From the IMG/VR virus record IMGVR_UViG_3300042560_001229, positions 1-64,000 of that record: a DNA stretch of 64,000 nt; one strand, given 5' to 3'. A program made the translations under genes and the position numbers. Below are positions 1 through 7,449 of this stretch, piece by piece (the first letter of the stretch is position 1; the number at the start of each line of letters is the position of its first letter). The DNA comes from a virus. The notes beneath the pieces are model-generated. The model saw only the letters and a program-made list of their open reading frames with translations. It was not told the origin of the DNA and ran no database searches.

Positions 1-63
1 AATCTCTCTAACTGGCTCGAAAGCCAAGCGGCCAACTTTCACGAAGGCCGTCCCACCCTCTAA
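1..63 (+). CDS. 3' end of a gene cut by the window edge
   Basis: An open frame runs from the first base to a TAA at 61-63 and encodes 20 residues ending in EGRPTL. No start is visible, so this is the tail of a gene beginning left of the window. It sits 19 bp upstream of the next gene on the same strand. Function cannot be assigned from so little sequence. Confidence 0.45.
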   Translation, partial: NLSNWLESQAANFHEGRPTL

Positions 64-82
64 AATCCTACCCATCGAAATT

Positions 83-277
83 ATGAAAAAGACCCACACA
101 ACCTACGTCGGAACCTTTGTAAAAGTCAGCGGAGAGTTCCGCACCATGCGCTTCGCCACCAGCCCCGAGAAAATCCAGAAAGGCGGAATGGCTTGCGTAT
201 GGGACGTTGAGAAGAAGGCGTTGCGCCGGTTCAACTTCTCCACCCTCGTCGGCCAACTCGTCAAAGTGGTGGCCTAG
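83..277 (+). CDS. Small phage protein, DUF2693-like beta-barrel candidate
   Basis: Encodes 64 residues. The pattern TYVGTFVKVSGEFRTMRF, then VWDVEKKALRRFN, then STLVGQL resembles a widespread small phage family with an SH3-like fold (DUF2693-like: a YTGTF start, then a V.W.. core and a FN..T..G ending). No catalytic motif is seen. It ends just before the first palindrome-promoter cassette, so it probably closes an operon that enters from the left. Role unknown. Confidence 0.6.
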   Translation: MKKTHTTYVGTFVKVSGEFRTMRFATSPEKIQKGGMACVWDVEKKALRRFNFSTLVGQLVKVVA

Positions 278-281
278 AAAT

Positions 282-342
282 TCTGCAACAGTTGCAAACT
301 TTCTTTTTGACAACGAATCACTCCTGTAAGAAGCTGCCTTAT
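282..342 (+). promoter_or_regulatory. Palindrome plus leaderless-type promoter P1
   Basis: The palindrome is centred at 290 (GCAAC-A-GTTGC). The -35 TTGACA is at 307-312, followed by the conserved ACGAATCA. After a 17-bp spacer the -10 is at 330-335. The predicted transcription start is about 342 and the ATG is at 343, so the mRNA would be leaderless. It is almost identical to the cassette at 18454-18513. Confidence 0.75.
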
Positions 343-615
343 ATGAAATCCATCAAAATCCAAGACCGAGTAAAAGTGTGCGGGGAGAATGGAAGCTACC
401 GCGTGCAGAAGATCGAAGGCCGGAGCATCCAAGGGGTGCGGGTGTTCGAGGACGGCACCACCGGGAAGACGATCAAGTTTGACCGGCTGGATGTGAGTGA
501 GAACTACGCCCGCACGGAATCGAAGGATGACGGCAAGATGCCAGCGGTGTTAAGCCGCGACAGCCAACGGTTCGAGGCGCGGATGCTTAGGAAGCAAGCC
601 AAGGCCACCCGCTGA
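343..615 (+). CDS. Hypothetical basic protein with MKS start
   Basis: Encodes 90 residues and begins MKSIKIQDRVKV. The ATG at 343 is chosen because it falls exactly at the predicted transcription start of P1. A TTG further up lies inside the palindrome and would put the promoter inside the gene. The N-terminal half looks like a small beta-rich (KOW/SH3-like) domain and the C-terminus is helical and basic (RRMLRKQ-type). No known family is recognised. Confidence 0.65.
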   Translation: MKSIKIQDRVKVCGENGSYRVQKIEGRSIQGVRVFEDGTTGKTIKFDRLDVSENYARTESKDDGKMPAVLSRDSQRFEARMLRKQAKATR

Positions 616-618
616 CTT

Positions 619-843
619 ATGACGATCAAGAATCAAACCGAATACCGGGTCGCCCTAGCGCGGCTGAGTCTCCTGATTGAACGTCACCCCGACCCACGCT
701 CCAAGGAAGGCAAGGAACTGCGGACGCTGACCGAAGCCTGTCACACCTACTCCACCTACCGTTCGGTGGGTTGCCTCGAACTGCTGACCACCCTCTATAC
801 CGGCCTCCGACCGGGCACCATGTATGCCTCCCCGAATCGCTGA
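619..843 (+). CDS. Hypothetical small helical protein
   Basis: Encodes 74 residues. It starts at the recurring junction TGA-CTT-ATG, three bases after the previous stop, with no Shine-Dalgarno sequence. The sequence is predicted helical (RVALARLSLLIERHPDP, then LRTLTEACHTYSTY) with one Cys in each half. It is part of the P1 operon. Function not recognised. Confidence 0.6.
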   Translation: MTIKNQTEYRVALARLSLLIERHPDPRSKEGKELRTLTEACHTYSTYRSVGCLELLTTLYTGLRPGTMYASPNR

Positions 844-846
844 CTT

Positions 847-1293
847 ATGAAGCTGAATGACCGAAACGATCTGAGAACGCTCCGCGTGGAGCTTGAAACC
901 GCCCTGCTGGATGTCCTGTCCAAGTATGACATGAGCGTGAAGCTGGGAGGCATGAAATACAGCGGCACCGGCACGGAGATGTCCGTGAAGCTGACCGTGG
1001 TGAAAGGGAACGCCGAAAAGTTCGCCAAGGCTGAGTTTGAGCGGGGCTGCGAAATGCACGCCTACCGCTTTCCGTGGTTGAAGCCCGAGCACTACCTGCT
1101 GCGTTTCTTCGAGCGCGGACACGAATATGTGTTGACTGGCGTAGGCGGCAGAGGACGATGCCCCTTTCATGTGAAACAGCTATCCAACGACAAAGGCTAC
1201 CGGGTGCCCGAATCGTGGGTGAAACGCGCTGTGGAGGCCATCCCTCCCACCATCGGACAGGACTTCCGCCCACGCCGCAAGTTGGAGCTATGA
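847..1293 (+). CDS. Conserved phage protein with basic-LEL C-terminal tail
   Basis: Encodes 148 residues and starts at a TGA-CTT-ATG junction. The layout matches a common uncharacterised phage family: an N-terminal helix (LRTLRVELETALLDVL), then YDMSVKLGGMKYSG, then a segment ending in YLLRFFERGHEYVLTGVGGRGRCP. It ends RPRRKLEL, one of at least eight unrelated proteins here with a basic tail closed by L-E-hydrophobic. The last codons overlap the next ATG (ATGA). Role unknown. Confidence 0.65.
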   Translation: MKLNDRNDLRTLRVELETALLDVLSKYDMSVKLGGMKYSGTGTEMSVKLTVVKGNAEKFAKAEFERGCEMHAYRFPWLKPEHYLLRFFERGHEYVLTGVGGRGRCPFHVKQLSNDKGYRVPESWVKRAVEAIPPTIGQDFRPRRKLEL

Positions 1294-1985
1294 GCTTTCC
1301 CCACCAGAAACGACTCCGCAGGCGCGGCGCATTTGGCCCCAGCGAGTATGAGCAGCGCACCGCAACCAAAGGCACCAGTGCCTTGGCGAAACGACCGTGG
1401 TGCGACATGGGCGACTTTGTCCACTCCTTCCTACGGCGCGACGAACTGATAACACAGTTCGGTTTTGCCATCCCGAACGAGGAGGCGATCACCGCCCTTG
1501 CCCACTGCCCGCAGCCTATCGTGGAGGTAGGGGCAGGGTTGGCTTATTGGGCGTATCTGGTGAAGGAGCGGTATGGGGTGCATGTGGACTGCTACGATCT
1601 GGACATCCCGCCAACGAGCGCCAAGCATGGGACGAACGGCGGCGAGCGGCACGGCTACCACTTTGACCGGGAACCGTGGCATCCGGTGAAGGGTGGCACA
1701 CCGGAGTCCATCGGACGCAAGGAGTATCAGACGTTGCTGCTGATCTGGCCGGACTACTGTTCCCCTATGGCTCTGCAATGCCTGATGAAGTTCACCGGCA
1801 GCACGGTCGTCTATGTTGGTGAGGGAGACGGCGGCTGCACCGGAGACAACGCCTTCCACGAGGCACTGGAGAAGGAGTGGACTGCACTTGGCTACATCGA
1901 ACATCCGCAGTGGAGTGGGCTGAACGATTACATGACCATCTACCGGCGTTTGAGCGCAGACCCCACCCAACCCCTTCCCTCCTGA
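1290..1985 (+). CDS. SAM-dependent methyltransferase-like protein
   Basis: Encodes 231 residues from the ATG at 1290, which overlaps the previous stop. A motif I-like segment (IVEVGAGLAYWAYLV) is followed by an acidic strand end (VDCYDLD). Further on are LLLIWPDY and VVYVGEGDGGCTGDNAFHEAL, typical of a small Rossmann methyltransferase-like family found in eukaryotes and phages. A substrate cannot be inferred; no DNA-recognition domain or NPPY/DPPY motif is seen. Last gene of the P1 operon. Confidence 0.65.
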   Translation: MSFPHQKRLRRRGAFGPSEYEQRTATKGTSALAKRPWCDMGDFVHSFLRRDELITQFGFAIPNEEAITALAHCPQPIVEVGAGLAYWAYLVKERYGVHVDCYDLDIPPTSAKHGTNGGERHGYHFDREPWHPVKGGTPESIGRKEYQTLLLIWPDYCSPMALQCLMKFTGSTVVYVGEGDGGCTGDNAFHEALEKEWTALGYIEHPQWSGLNDYMTIYRRLSADPTQPLPS

Positions 1986-1993
1986 CGGCCAGC

Positions 1994-2017
1994 GATTCCT
2001 ACGCGATTCTCAGCGCA
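1994..2017 (+). repeat. Gene-end repeat, copy 1
   Basis: The element GATTCCTACGCGATTCTCAG plus CGCA follows a C-rich stretch (CACCCAACCCC) at a gene end. Near copies lie at 21954-21982 and 61825-61848, also after C-rich gene ends. Function unknown; it could be a termination or mRNA-end element or a recombination scar. Confidence 0.45.
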
Positions 2018-2059
2018 TCTGTGGCCTGCCTTTCCACCTTAAAAATCGGCCCCCAAACT

Positions 2060-2122
2060 ATTTTGCAACAGTTGCAAAATAATCGTTGACGATGAATCGG
2101 TTTTGAGCCAAGGTTGACCTAT
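2060..2122 (+). promoter_or_regulatory. Palindrome plus leaderless-type promoter P2
   Basis: A perfect palindrome ATTTTGCAAC-A-GTTGCAAAAT is centred at 2070. The -35 TTGACG is at 2086 with GATGAATCGG downstream, and the -10 CAAGGT is at 2109-2114. The predicted start is about 2121 and the ATG is at 2123. Confidence 0.75.
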
Positions 2123-2470
2123 ATGAAATCCACAAGTATCACCAAGAAAGCAGCCCTCGCCTTCATCCGCGAGAAGCTGTCCACGAACGATCAATGGGCC
2201 GTGCGCGGCCTCAAGGTTGTCTATGCCCGCCAGACGGAAAGCGAGAAGATGACCGAAGCCACGAAGGAGGACAACGGGGTTGGCTTCTCCGGTCTGGACG
2301 CGCAGTTCCTTACGTCCCTCGCCAAGCAGCACGAGGCACGCGGCTCCCTCAGTCCGAAGCAGATGGTCTGGCTGCGGAAGAAAATCTCGAAGTATGCCGC
2401 GCAGGTGCTCTCCGTGACGAACATGGAGAAGCTCGCCGCCCTGATGAACCCTCCTACCCCAGCCTCCTGA
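2123..2470 (+). CDS. Hypothetical MKST protein with LSPKQ motif
   Basis: Encodes 115 residues beginning MKSTSITKKAALAFI. The ATG is placed by promoter P2. The C-terminal half contains FLTSLAKQHEARGSLSPKQM followed by WLRKKI. This helix plus LSPKQ pattern recurs in many phage and bacterial replication or accessory proteins, but its role is not established. First gene of a three- to four-gene operon. Confidence 0.6.
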   Translation: MKSTSITKKAALAFIREKLSTNDQWAVRGLKVVYARQTESEKMTEATKEDNGVGFSGLDAQFLTSLAKQHEARGSLSPKQMVWLRKKISKYAAQVLSVTNMEKLAALMNPPTPAS

Positions 2471-2473
2471 CTT

Positions 2474-2731
2474 ATGCTCGCCACTCAGAAATTTGAAATC
2501 ACTGAGCAGCAGGTGATGCAGGGTAGCGGACGGCCTGTGCAGTTCACAGCCGAAGCCAGCGACCTTGGACTGAAACCCGGCCAGTGGCCAACTGAACTGA
2601 CGATGAAGCGCGATGACGGAACTACCACCGAGTTCACCTTTGTTCGCCGAATCGAGCATGACGGTGATCTGGTTGCTGTGGTCTATGCCAGCCTTGGCCG
2701 CTGCGAGTTGCTGAACATTCAGAACGACTAA
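2474..2731 (+). CDS. Hypothetical protein, beta-rich
   Basis: Encodes 85 residues starting at a TGA-CTT-ATG junction. Alternating hydrophobic stretches (PVQFTAEASDLGL, TEFTFVRRIEHDGDLVAVVY) suggest a small beta fold. There are no cysteine clusters or catalytic motifs. Family not recognised. Confidence 0.6.
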   Translation: MLATQKFEITEQQVMQGSGRPVQFTAEASDLGLKPGQWPTELTMKRDDGTTTEFTFVRRIEHDGDLVAVVYASLGRCELLNIQND

Positions 2732-2739
2732 TCCGACTT

Positions 2740-2817
2740 ATGCGAAAATCCAGTTTTGACAGTTTTGCCTTCGTGAAGGTATCTACACCGAGCGTGCGAG
2801 GGGTATCTACACCATGA
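2740..2817 (+). CDS. Possible 25-residue peptide
   Basis: A short frame begins at an ATG in the CTTATG context and ends TGA at 2815-2817, overlapping the next ATG by four bases. It encodes a peptide starting MRKSSFDSF. The segment holds two copies of GGTATCTACACC. It may be a coupling peptide rather than a functional protein. Confidence 0.3.
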   Translation: MRKSSFDSFAFVKVSTPSVRGVSTP

Positions 2818-3293
2818 GTCCGTTGGTGCGTGCAGCGTTTCCACCTTTCGCGCCCGGCGAAGCGGAGGCCAAGGCACAGGAGCTTTCGACCATGACGGGC
2901 TTCCCCTACGAGGAAGTTTTGCAACAGTTGCAACGTGTCCGCACCGAGGAAGTCTGGATGAACGAGACGTATCAGGTGAACGTGCGTAGGGGAGACGTTG
3001 GCGATCTGGTGCATCTCTCCATCAAGCGCAGGGACAAGCAGCCCGTCACTGACTGGCGCGACAAGCAGGCCATGAAGAACCAGCTTGTTGGGCCGGAGTG
3101 TGAGGGGATCGAGTTGTATCCTGCCGAGAGTCGCCTCGTTGACGGGGCCAATCAGTATCATCTGTGGTGCAGCAGTGACCCGGCTTTCCGCTTCCCGGTG
3201 GGCTGGGACACGCGCCACGTTTCGGACGGTTCCGGTGGCGGCGCGGTGCAGCGTCCTCGAAACATTCCGGTTGACCATGAATCCGTCCTGTGA
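2814..3293 (+). CDS. DUF7694-like phage protein
   Basis: Encodes 159 residues. The segment TDWRDKQAMKNQLVGPECEG, then ELYPAESRLVDGANQYHLW, then RFPVGW matches the conserved core of an uncharacterised phage family (DUF7694-like; remembered, not searched). The N-terminus is extra and contains an in-frame genomic palindrome translated as LQQLQ (2918-2934). The 3' end contains promoter P3 for the next operon. Confidence 0.65.
   Translation: MSPLVRAAFPPFAPGEAEAKAQELSTMTGFPYEEVLQQLQRVRTEEVWMNETYQVNVRRGDVGDLVHLSIKRRDKQPVTDWRDKQAMKNQLVGPECEGIELYPAESRLVDGANQYHLWCSSDPAFRFPVGWDTRHVSDGSGGGAVQRPRNIPVDHESVL
2918..2934 (+). repeat. Intragenic palindrome site
   Basis: TTTGCAACAGTTGCAAC is centred at 2926 inside a coding region and read in frame as LQQLQ. 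No promoter follows it. Same element as at the promoter cassettes. Confidence 0.6.
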
Positions 3294-3307
3294 GAAGTTG
3301 CTGCCTT
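3271..3307 (+). promoter_or_regulatory. Leaderless-type promoter P3 (no palindrome)
   Basis: The -35 TTGACC is at 3271 followed by ATGAATCCGT, and the -10 GAAGTT is at 3294-3299. The predicted start is about 3306 and the ATG is at 3308. It lies inside the 3' end of the preceding gene and has no nearby palindrome. Confidence 0.65.
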
Positions 3308-3829
3308 ATGAAATCCACCATCGAACTCGTTGAGCAAGCCCGAGAAATCTTCCGCCGTGTCTATGAGCCGCGAGGAATGCCCGCTGAGGCCGGATGCCTG
3401 CTCTGGTCTTGCGCCGTCCTCCACACCTTACACCAGCATGGGGTGAACGGGGTGTTGCAGGCAGGCACGACGAACTGGCCGCTCCTTCCCCGGCATCTGG
3501 ATGACGGCGTTTCGGCCACGCACTTTGGTTACGTGTTCGAGGCCGAAGTCGCCAAGGTGCGGTTCGCGCAAGGCTTGCTGCCCGAAGTCCATGTGTGGGT
3601 TGTTGTCCCCGAGACTGAGACGCTCATTGACATGACCACCGGCTTCCAGCCCGCGCAGTGCCGGAAGATGATCGGCAAGGAGTTCCATCCCGAGTCGGTG
3701 CCGCCTCCCTACTTTTGGGACAAGTTTGATCGCCTCCCCGATTGGTGGCGTTACAAGGCTGACCCGGTGGCCATCGCCATGATGCACGCCTTCGTCGTTG
3801 AGTATCACGAAATGGAGGTAGCCCGATGA
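3308..3829 (+). CDS. Transglutaminase/papain-fold-like protein
   Basis: Encodes 173 residues beginning MKSTIELVEQ, with the ATG set by promoter P3. A candidate Cys-His-Asp triad is visible in family order: a Cys in AGCLLWSCAVLHTLHQHG, a His in EVHVWVVVPETE and an Asp in TLIDMTTGF. This resembles the transglutaminase-like superfamily, which can act as peptidase, amidase or acyltransferase. No substrate clue is visible. Its stop overlaps the next ATG. Confidence 0.5.
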   Translation: MKSTIELVEQAREIFRRVYEPRGMPAEAGCLLWSCAVLHTLHQHGVNGVLQAGTTNWPLLPRHLDDGVSATHFGYVFEAEVAKVRFAQGLLPEVHVWVVVPETETLIDMTTGFQPAQCRKMIGKEFHPESVPPPYFWDKFDRLPDWWRYKADPVAIAMMHAFVVEYHEMEVAR

Positions 3830-4560
3830 GTCTGCCCGCTGGAGTCGTCTTAAATCAGGAACCTTACCGTCGGGCGGTGCTGTTCTTTACCGAAGGCTCG
3901 CGTGACAAGTATTACCGCATGAGCATCATGGAGGGCAGGCACCTTGCCACGCAGCGGATGTATCTGGTGGCCGACTACGGCAGGCGTGTCGGATACCTTG
4001 GCAACTATGTGAACTCCAGCCGTGCCCACCTTTACGGTGAGGGGCCGGTGAGTTTCTCCACCCGAGACAGGCTGACCGCCGAGGGTCTGACCCGGCTGGA
4101 GGCCAAGTTCGTCAAGGGTTACACCGAAAAGAGTCACGGCTGGCCGAACACCGGAACGTGGCACTTCATCCGCGCTGAGTTCGAGCGAGCGTTGAAGATG
4201 GTGGTTGCCACTGTCCCCGGCACCACGACGACAGGCCGCACTTATCCACCGTGGAGGTTGCCTGAGATTGTCGGTGGTCAGTGGCACCGGGACGACTTCA
4301 CCGAGGAGATGCTGGCGGGCGGTTACAGGCCGCTGCTGTTGGGCGAGAAAGACACCGCCGAAGACGAATACCTTACAGGGGATTCAGGATGGGCGAGGCT
4401 TGGCGGTCTTGCCTCTGGCAATGTCGAGGCATACTGGACTCGCCGCCGCACCAAGAGGCCGCTGCCTTATGGTGTGACGTTCGTTGGTGAAGCGGTGCTA
4501 CCGGGGTTTCGTGAAATGCCCCTCCTACCAGCGAAGCGCAGGAGACTTTTGGAATTATGA
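3826..4560 (+). CDS. GYRLL-domain protein with basic-LEL tail
   Basis: Encodes 244 residues. After an unassigned N-terminal region, residues 165-220 hold a GGYRPLLLGEKD...GWARL...YWTRRR segment. This matches the small repeated domain seen in the genes at 6810, 20621 and 54039 (GYRLL..DE..., later W, then a YRT/YRR strand). The protein ends PAKRRRLLEL, the shared C-terminal tail. ATGA overlaps occur on both sides. Function unknown. Confidence 0.6.
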   Translation: MSLPAGVVLNQEPYRRAVLFFTEGSRDKYYRMSIMEGRHLATQRMYLVADYGRRVGYLGNYVNSSRAHLYGEGPVSFSTRDRLTAEGLTRLEAKFVKGYTEKSHGWPNTGTWHFIRAEFERALKMVVATVPGTTTTGRTYPPWRLPEIVGGQWHRDDFTEEMLAGGYRPLLLGEKDTAEDEYLTGDSGWARLGGLASGNVEAYWTRRRTKRPLPYGVTFVGEAVLPGFREMPLLPAKRRRLLEL

Positions 4561-4940
4561 GCAAGTTACGATTATTGACGAAGAAGGAGAATGGGGTGAT
4601 TGACTCCGGTGTGCTGCTGCGGGATTTGCTGCCAGTCACCATCGGTGACTTTACCATGAACAGTTTTGTGGTGGAATGTGTGATGTGCCACGAAGTCATT
4701 TCCGAAGATCGGGTGCTGGGTGACATCACACACTTTGGCACCAGCGTTGCTGTGGTGAATGCCGTGGCTCACTGTCCCGAGTGCATGATGCTGACCAGCC
4801 TGATGCGGAGAATCCGATGTGATGAGCGTGGCGCAAGGATGGAGTGGCAAGGTGAGGACGGGGTATGGTTTGTGGCTGAGTTACCCGTGCCTCGTATGAC
4901 CAAGATCAGGAATTGGCTTACCCGTCTGTTCTGGCGATGA
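4557..4940 (+). CDS. Hypothetical zinc-binding-type protein
   Basis: Encodes 127 residues. Two CxxC-type pairs (CVMCHE and CPECMM) about 35 residues apart suggest a zinc-ribbon-like fold. The C-terminus is basic and aromatic (WLTRLFWR). Translationally coupled with the genes on both sides. Family not recognised. Confidence 0.55.
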   Translation: MSKLRLLTKKENGVIDSGVLLRDLLPVTIGDFTMNSFVVECVMCHEVISEDRVLGDITHFGTSVAVVNAVAHCPECMMLTSLMRRIRCDERGARMEWQGEDGVWFVAELPVPRMTKIRNWLTRLFWR

Positions 4941-5416
4941 GTGAGATTGTCGTGTTCACCGATGGGTCATGTTTTCCAAATCCCGGTGGCCCCGGTGGGT
5001 GGTCGTTTGTTGCCCGCCACGCTGGAGCCGTTAGGGAGCGTTACGGGCATCTGCCCTCCACCACCAATAACGAGGCCGAGTTGACCGCCATCCATCGCGC
5101 CCTGCTGTTTGTGCAGGGGTCACTGCACCCGCTATCCATCACCACGGACAGTCAGTATTGTTACCGTGCCCTGACCGTCTGGCGTTACCAATGGGAGAAG
5201 GTGGGTTGGAAGAACTCGATAGGCAAGCCGGTGTCCAACAAGGAATTGATCTTGAAGATTGTTGAGTTGGTGGACTGGCATCGCACCTTCCGCACTCTGG
5301 ACTTCCGCTGGGTCAAGGGTCATGCCGGGAACCCATTGAACGAGTTGGCTGATGTGCTTGCTGGCCGCGCTCGCACGGAGAAGATTACGTCAGAGAAAGG
5401 TTGCACCGTCCCATGA
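4937..5416 (+). CDS. rnhA: Ribonuclease HI
   Basis: Encodes 159 residues, the usual length for RNase HI. All four catalytic acids are present: D9 in FTDGSC, E48 in TNNEAEL, D71 in TTDSQY and D139 in GNPLNELAD after WVKGHAG. It should cleave the RNA strand of RNA-DNA hybrids, for example replication primers. The start at 4937 gives the standard N-terminus; longer frames add only non-homologous residues. It ends the P3 operon and is followed by a terminator. Confidence 0.93.
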   Translation: MSEIVVFTDGSCFPNPGGPGGWSFVARHAGAVRERYGHLPSTTNNEAELTAIHRALLFVQGSLHPLSITTDSQYCYRALTVWRYQWEKVGWKNSIGKPVSNKELILKIVELVDWHRTFRTLDFRWVKGHAGNPLNELADVLAGRARTEKITSEKGCTVP

Positions 5417-5471
5417 ATGTGTTACATGGCGTTGTGCGACTTCTTGCTCGGTCTGCACGCATCTGGTGGGC

Positions 5472-5510
5472 GGGGTCATCCTCTGTTGGGGAGGGTGGCC
5501 CCGTCTTTTT
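5472..5510 (+). terminator. Rho-independent terminator
   Basis: A 12-bp stem (GGGGTCATCCTC with GAGGGTGGCCCC, two G-U pairs) and a 7-base loop are followed by GTCTTTTT. The T-run merges into the palindrome of P4, so termination of the rnhA operon and start of the next are packed together. Confidence 0.75.
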
Positions 5511-5570
5511 GCAACTGTTGCAAAAACAAATGGTTGACCATGAATCAGTCACATGGTAACTTGGTGCCTT
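5508..5570 (+). promoter_or_regulatory. Palindrome plus leaderless-type promoter P4
   Basis: TTTGCAAC-T-GTTGCAAA is centred at 5516. The -35 TTGACC is at 5534 with ATGAATCAGT, and the -10 TAACTT is at 5557-5562. The predicted start is about 5569 and the ATG is at 5571. Confidence 0.75.
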
Positions 5571-6014
5571 ATGGATAATCCACCCAAGCCGCACAAGCGA
5601 TGCTCGCAGTGCCCCTTCGCCCGCGCCACGCCCAAGACGTATCTGGATACGATGGGTGACAACTCGGAACGGTTTCCGGGGCAGGCCATCGGGCCGTTCC
5701 CCCTACCCTGCCACATGACCAAGCAGTTCGGCCACTGGAGGGAAGACCCTACGAATCAGACGCCTTGCGTCGGAGCCGCCGAGTATCGCACGAATTGCGG
5801 CTACACGCACCTTGCAGGCAAGCTGCCCATGCTGCCTGCCAATACGGAGGAAGTGTTTGCGTCCCCGGTGGAACTGATCGCCCATCATCGGGCGATTTCG
5901 CTGGAGGAGGCTGCTGAGTTCATTGCCCGCAAGCCTGTCCTCGCCATGCTGCGCGAGGAGATGAGCCGCTCTGGAGTTCAGTTCGTGGCCACTTTGAAAA
6001 AGGAGGACGCATGA
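5571..6014 (+). CDS. CxxCPF cysteine-rich protein (DUF6283-like), paralog 1
   Basis: Encodes 147 residues starting MDNPPKPH. The order CSQCPF, then LPCHM, then TPCVGAAEY is shared with the proteins at 20095 and 59532 and recalls a small phage family (DUF6283-like: CxxCP..., CH, C.G). A metal site is likely. The C-terminal 60 residues are helical. The start is set by P4. Role unknown. Confidence 0.6.
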   Translation: MDNPPKPHKRCSQCPFARATPKTYLDTMGDNSERFPGQAIGPFPLPCHMTKQFGHWREDPTNQTPCVGAAEYRTNCGYTHLAGKLPMLPANTEEVFASPVELIAHHRAISLEEAAEFIARKPVLAMLREEMSRSGVQFVATLKKEDA

Positions 6015-6211
6015 CCAGCCTGACGATTACAATTACGAAAGCCAACCGTAGCAAGAGGACGGTGTATGGCTCCCAAGTGTCCGAGGGTGGGAAGAAGGTT
6101 ATGTCCGTGAGGCCGTTCTATTCCACCCCAAAGGAAGCAGAGGACTACGCTGTGCGGCGTGTCCGTATGGGATGGCCTGATGCTGAGATAACCGTGAAGG
6201 AGGGCGCATGA
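6011..6211 (+). CDS. Hypothetical small basic protein
   Basis: Encodes 66 residues: a beta-like N-terminus (SLTITITKANRSKR), then FYSTPKEAEDYAVRRVRMGW, which resembles a short helix used to process arrayed residues. An AGGAGG-like sequence (AAAGGAGGACGC) precedes the ATG, so this gene has a good ribosome-binding site. ATGA overlap with the next gene. Confidence 0.6.
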   Translation: MTSLTITITKANRSKRTVYGSQVSEGGKKVMSVRPFYSTPKEAEDYAVRRVRMGWPDAEITVKEGA

Positions 6212-6813
6212 ACTGGAAGGATGTGCCACTGCCGGAGAAGATGCTTGCGTTGCCCAAGGATGCGCGAGGGTTTTCTGTTCCCTTCATCGTTGCCTGTGAC
6301 GAGACGGGCAAGCCACAGTTCACGGTCAATGACCGGGCGAAAGTAATGCACGCCCTGACGAATGGACTGTGCGGCATTTGCGGTCAGGGGATACCCATGA
6401 ATGATGTCTGGCTGGTGGGTGGGCCGCAGAGTGCCTTCCACCCGCAAGGGGCTTACATTGACGGCCCGCTGCACGGAGACTGCGCCCGCTACGCCCTGCA
6501 AGTCTGCCCCTACTTGGCTGTGTCCAATGTGAAGTATCGCTCTGCGATTGACGCTGAACGCCTGTCGGGTCGGTTCAAGGATACGACGATTCTCATTGAC
6601 CCCACGGTTGACCCTGATCGCCCCAAGCTGTTTGCGCTGGTCAGGATTACAGGATTGAGCATGACGCCGAACGGCTACTTGGTTCCTGATCGTCCGTATC
6701 CAGATGCCGAGTATTGGAATGGCGGGCAGCGATTGGACGAGGCTGAGGCTCTGGAGGTTTTGGCTTCTCTCGGACTTACACCCTGCGTGGTGCGAAGGGG
6801 GGTCACACCATGA
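6208..6813 (+). CDS. Hypothetical zinc-site protein
   Basis: Encodes 201 residues. A central LCGICGQ pair, then HGDCARYALQVCPYL, gives Cys/His ligands like those of HNH-type or treble-clef folds, but no HNH catalytic core is evident. It ends in a DEAEALEVLASLG helix. Preceded by GAAGGAGGGCGC, a good ribosome-binding site. It belongs to the P4 operon. Confidence 0.6.
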   Translation: MNWKDVPLPEKMLALPKDARGFSVPFIVACDETGKPQFTVNDRAKVMHALTNGLCGICGQGIPMNDVWLVGGPQSAFHPQGAYIDGPLHGDCARYALQVCPYLAVSNVKYRSAIDAERLSGRFKDTTILIDPTVDPDRPKLFALVRITGLSMTPNGYLVPDRPYPDAEYWNGGQRLDEAEALEVLASLGLTPCVVRRGVTP

Positions 6814-7433
6814 GAGTCGGCCCCGAGCATCCCGTCACTGTCACTCAGGATGGCGTAACCCGCTCTTACATTCTGGATGACTGGCAGAGAACTGAAACTC
6901 GTGGTGGTGGATGGCCGACCATCAGCTTGACTCTGCGCGAAGTGCCGAATGCAACCGCTAACCCTCACCATGAAGGTGAAGGTGAATGCCGACCTATCGA
7001 ACCGGGTGCTGGCTACCGCTGGCTGCTTGTGTCGGAACTGGATAACGCCCCAGCCGGGACGGAGTATTACGACAGTGGCGGGGAGTGGACTGCGAACGGT
7101 GAGTGGCCGAATATCCGCTCCACGAATTTCTGGTATCGGGTGCCTCTCGCAACGGATTACTGGATTCCTTCATCGCCCAGCCCCGCGACGTGCCCGCCGC
7201 TGCCCGATGGCTATCGGTTGCCGTTGCTGTCGGAACCGGATGTGGTGACACGCAAAATGATGTGGTGGTCTTGCTCCAGCGAAGCATGGGAGCGTAGTGA
7301 TAGGTCAACACTAGGCGCTAGTTACCGTCATTACTCTACCATATGGCATTGCGTGCCCATCCTTCCCTGTGAGATGACTGCCCCCGCGCCGGAACTTCCG
7401 GCTCGACGGACGAGACGAAAACTGGAATTTTGA
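6810..7433 (+). CDS. Double GYRLL-domain protein with basic-LEF tail
   Basis: Encodes 207 residues. Two copies of the small domain are visible: GYRWLLVSELDN...GGEW...FWYRVP at about 69-115 and GYRLPLLSEPDV...AWERSD...WHCVP at about 133-180. It ends ARRTRRKLEF. The TGA stop is built into the palindrome TTTTGAAACTGTTGCAAAC that follows. Same family as the genes at 3826, 20621 and 54039. Function unknown. Confidence 0.6.
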   Translation: MRVGPEHPVTVTQDGVTRSYILDDWQRTETRGGGWPTISLTLREVPNATANPHHEGEGECRPIEPGAGYRWLLVSELDNAPAGTEYYDSGGEWTANGEWPNIRSTNFWYRVPLATDYWIPSSPSPATCPPLPDGYRLPLLSEPDVVTRKMMWWSCSSEAWERSDRSTLGASYRHYSTIWHCVPILPCEMTAPAPELPARRTRRKLEF

Positions 7434-7445
7434 AACTGTTGCAAA
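7429..7445 (+). repeat. Palindrome site at a gene junction
   Basis: TTTGAAAC-T-GTTGCAAA is centred at 7437. The left half carries C-to-A, creating TGA, which is the stop codon of the upstream gene. The next ATG is 13 bp from the centre. No promoter is seen. Confidence 0.65.
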
Positions 7446-7449
7446 CACC

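Noticed and set aside
2766-2814. Two copies of GGTATCTACACC as regulatory direct repeats
   Set aside because: Only two short copies occur, both in a short reading frame, with nothing similar near other promoters that I noticed.
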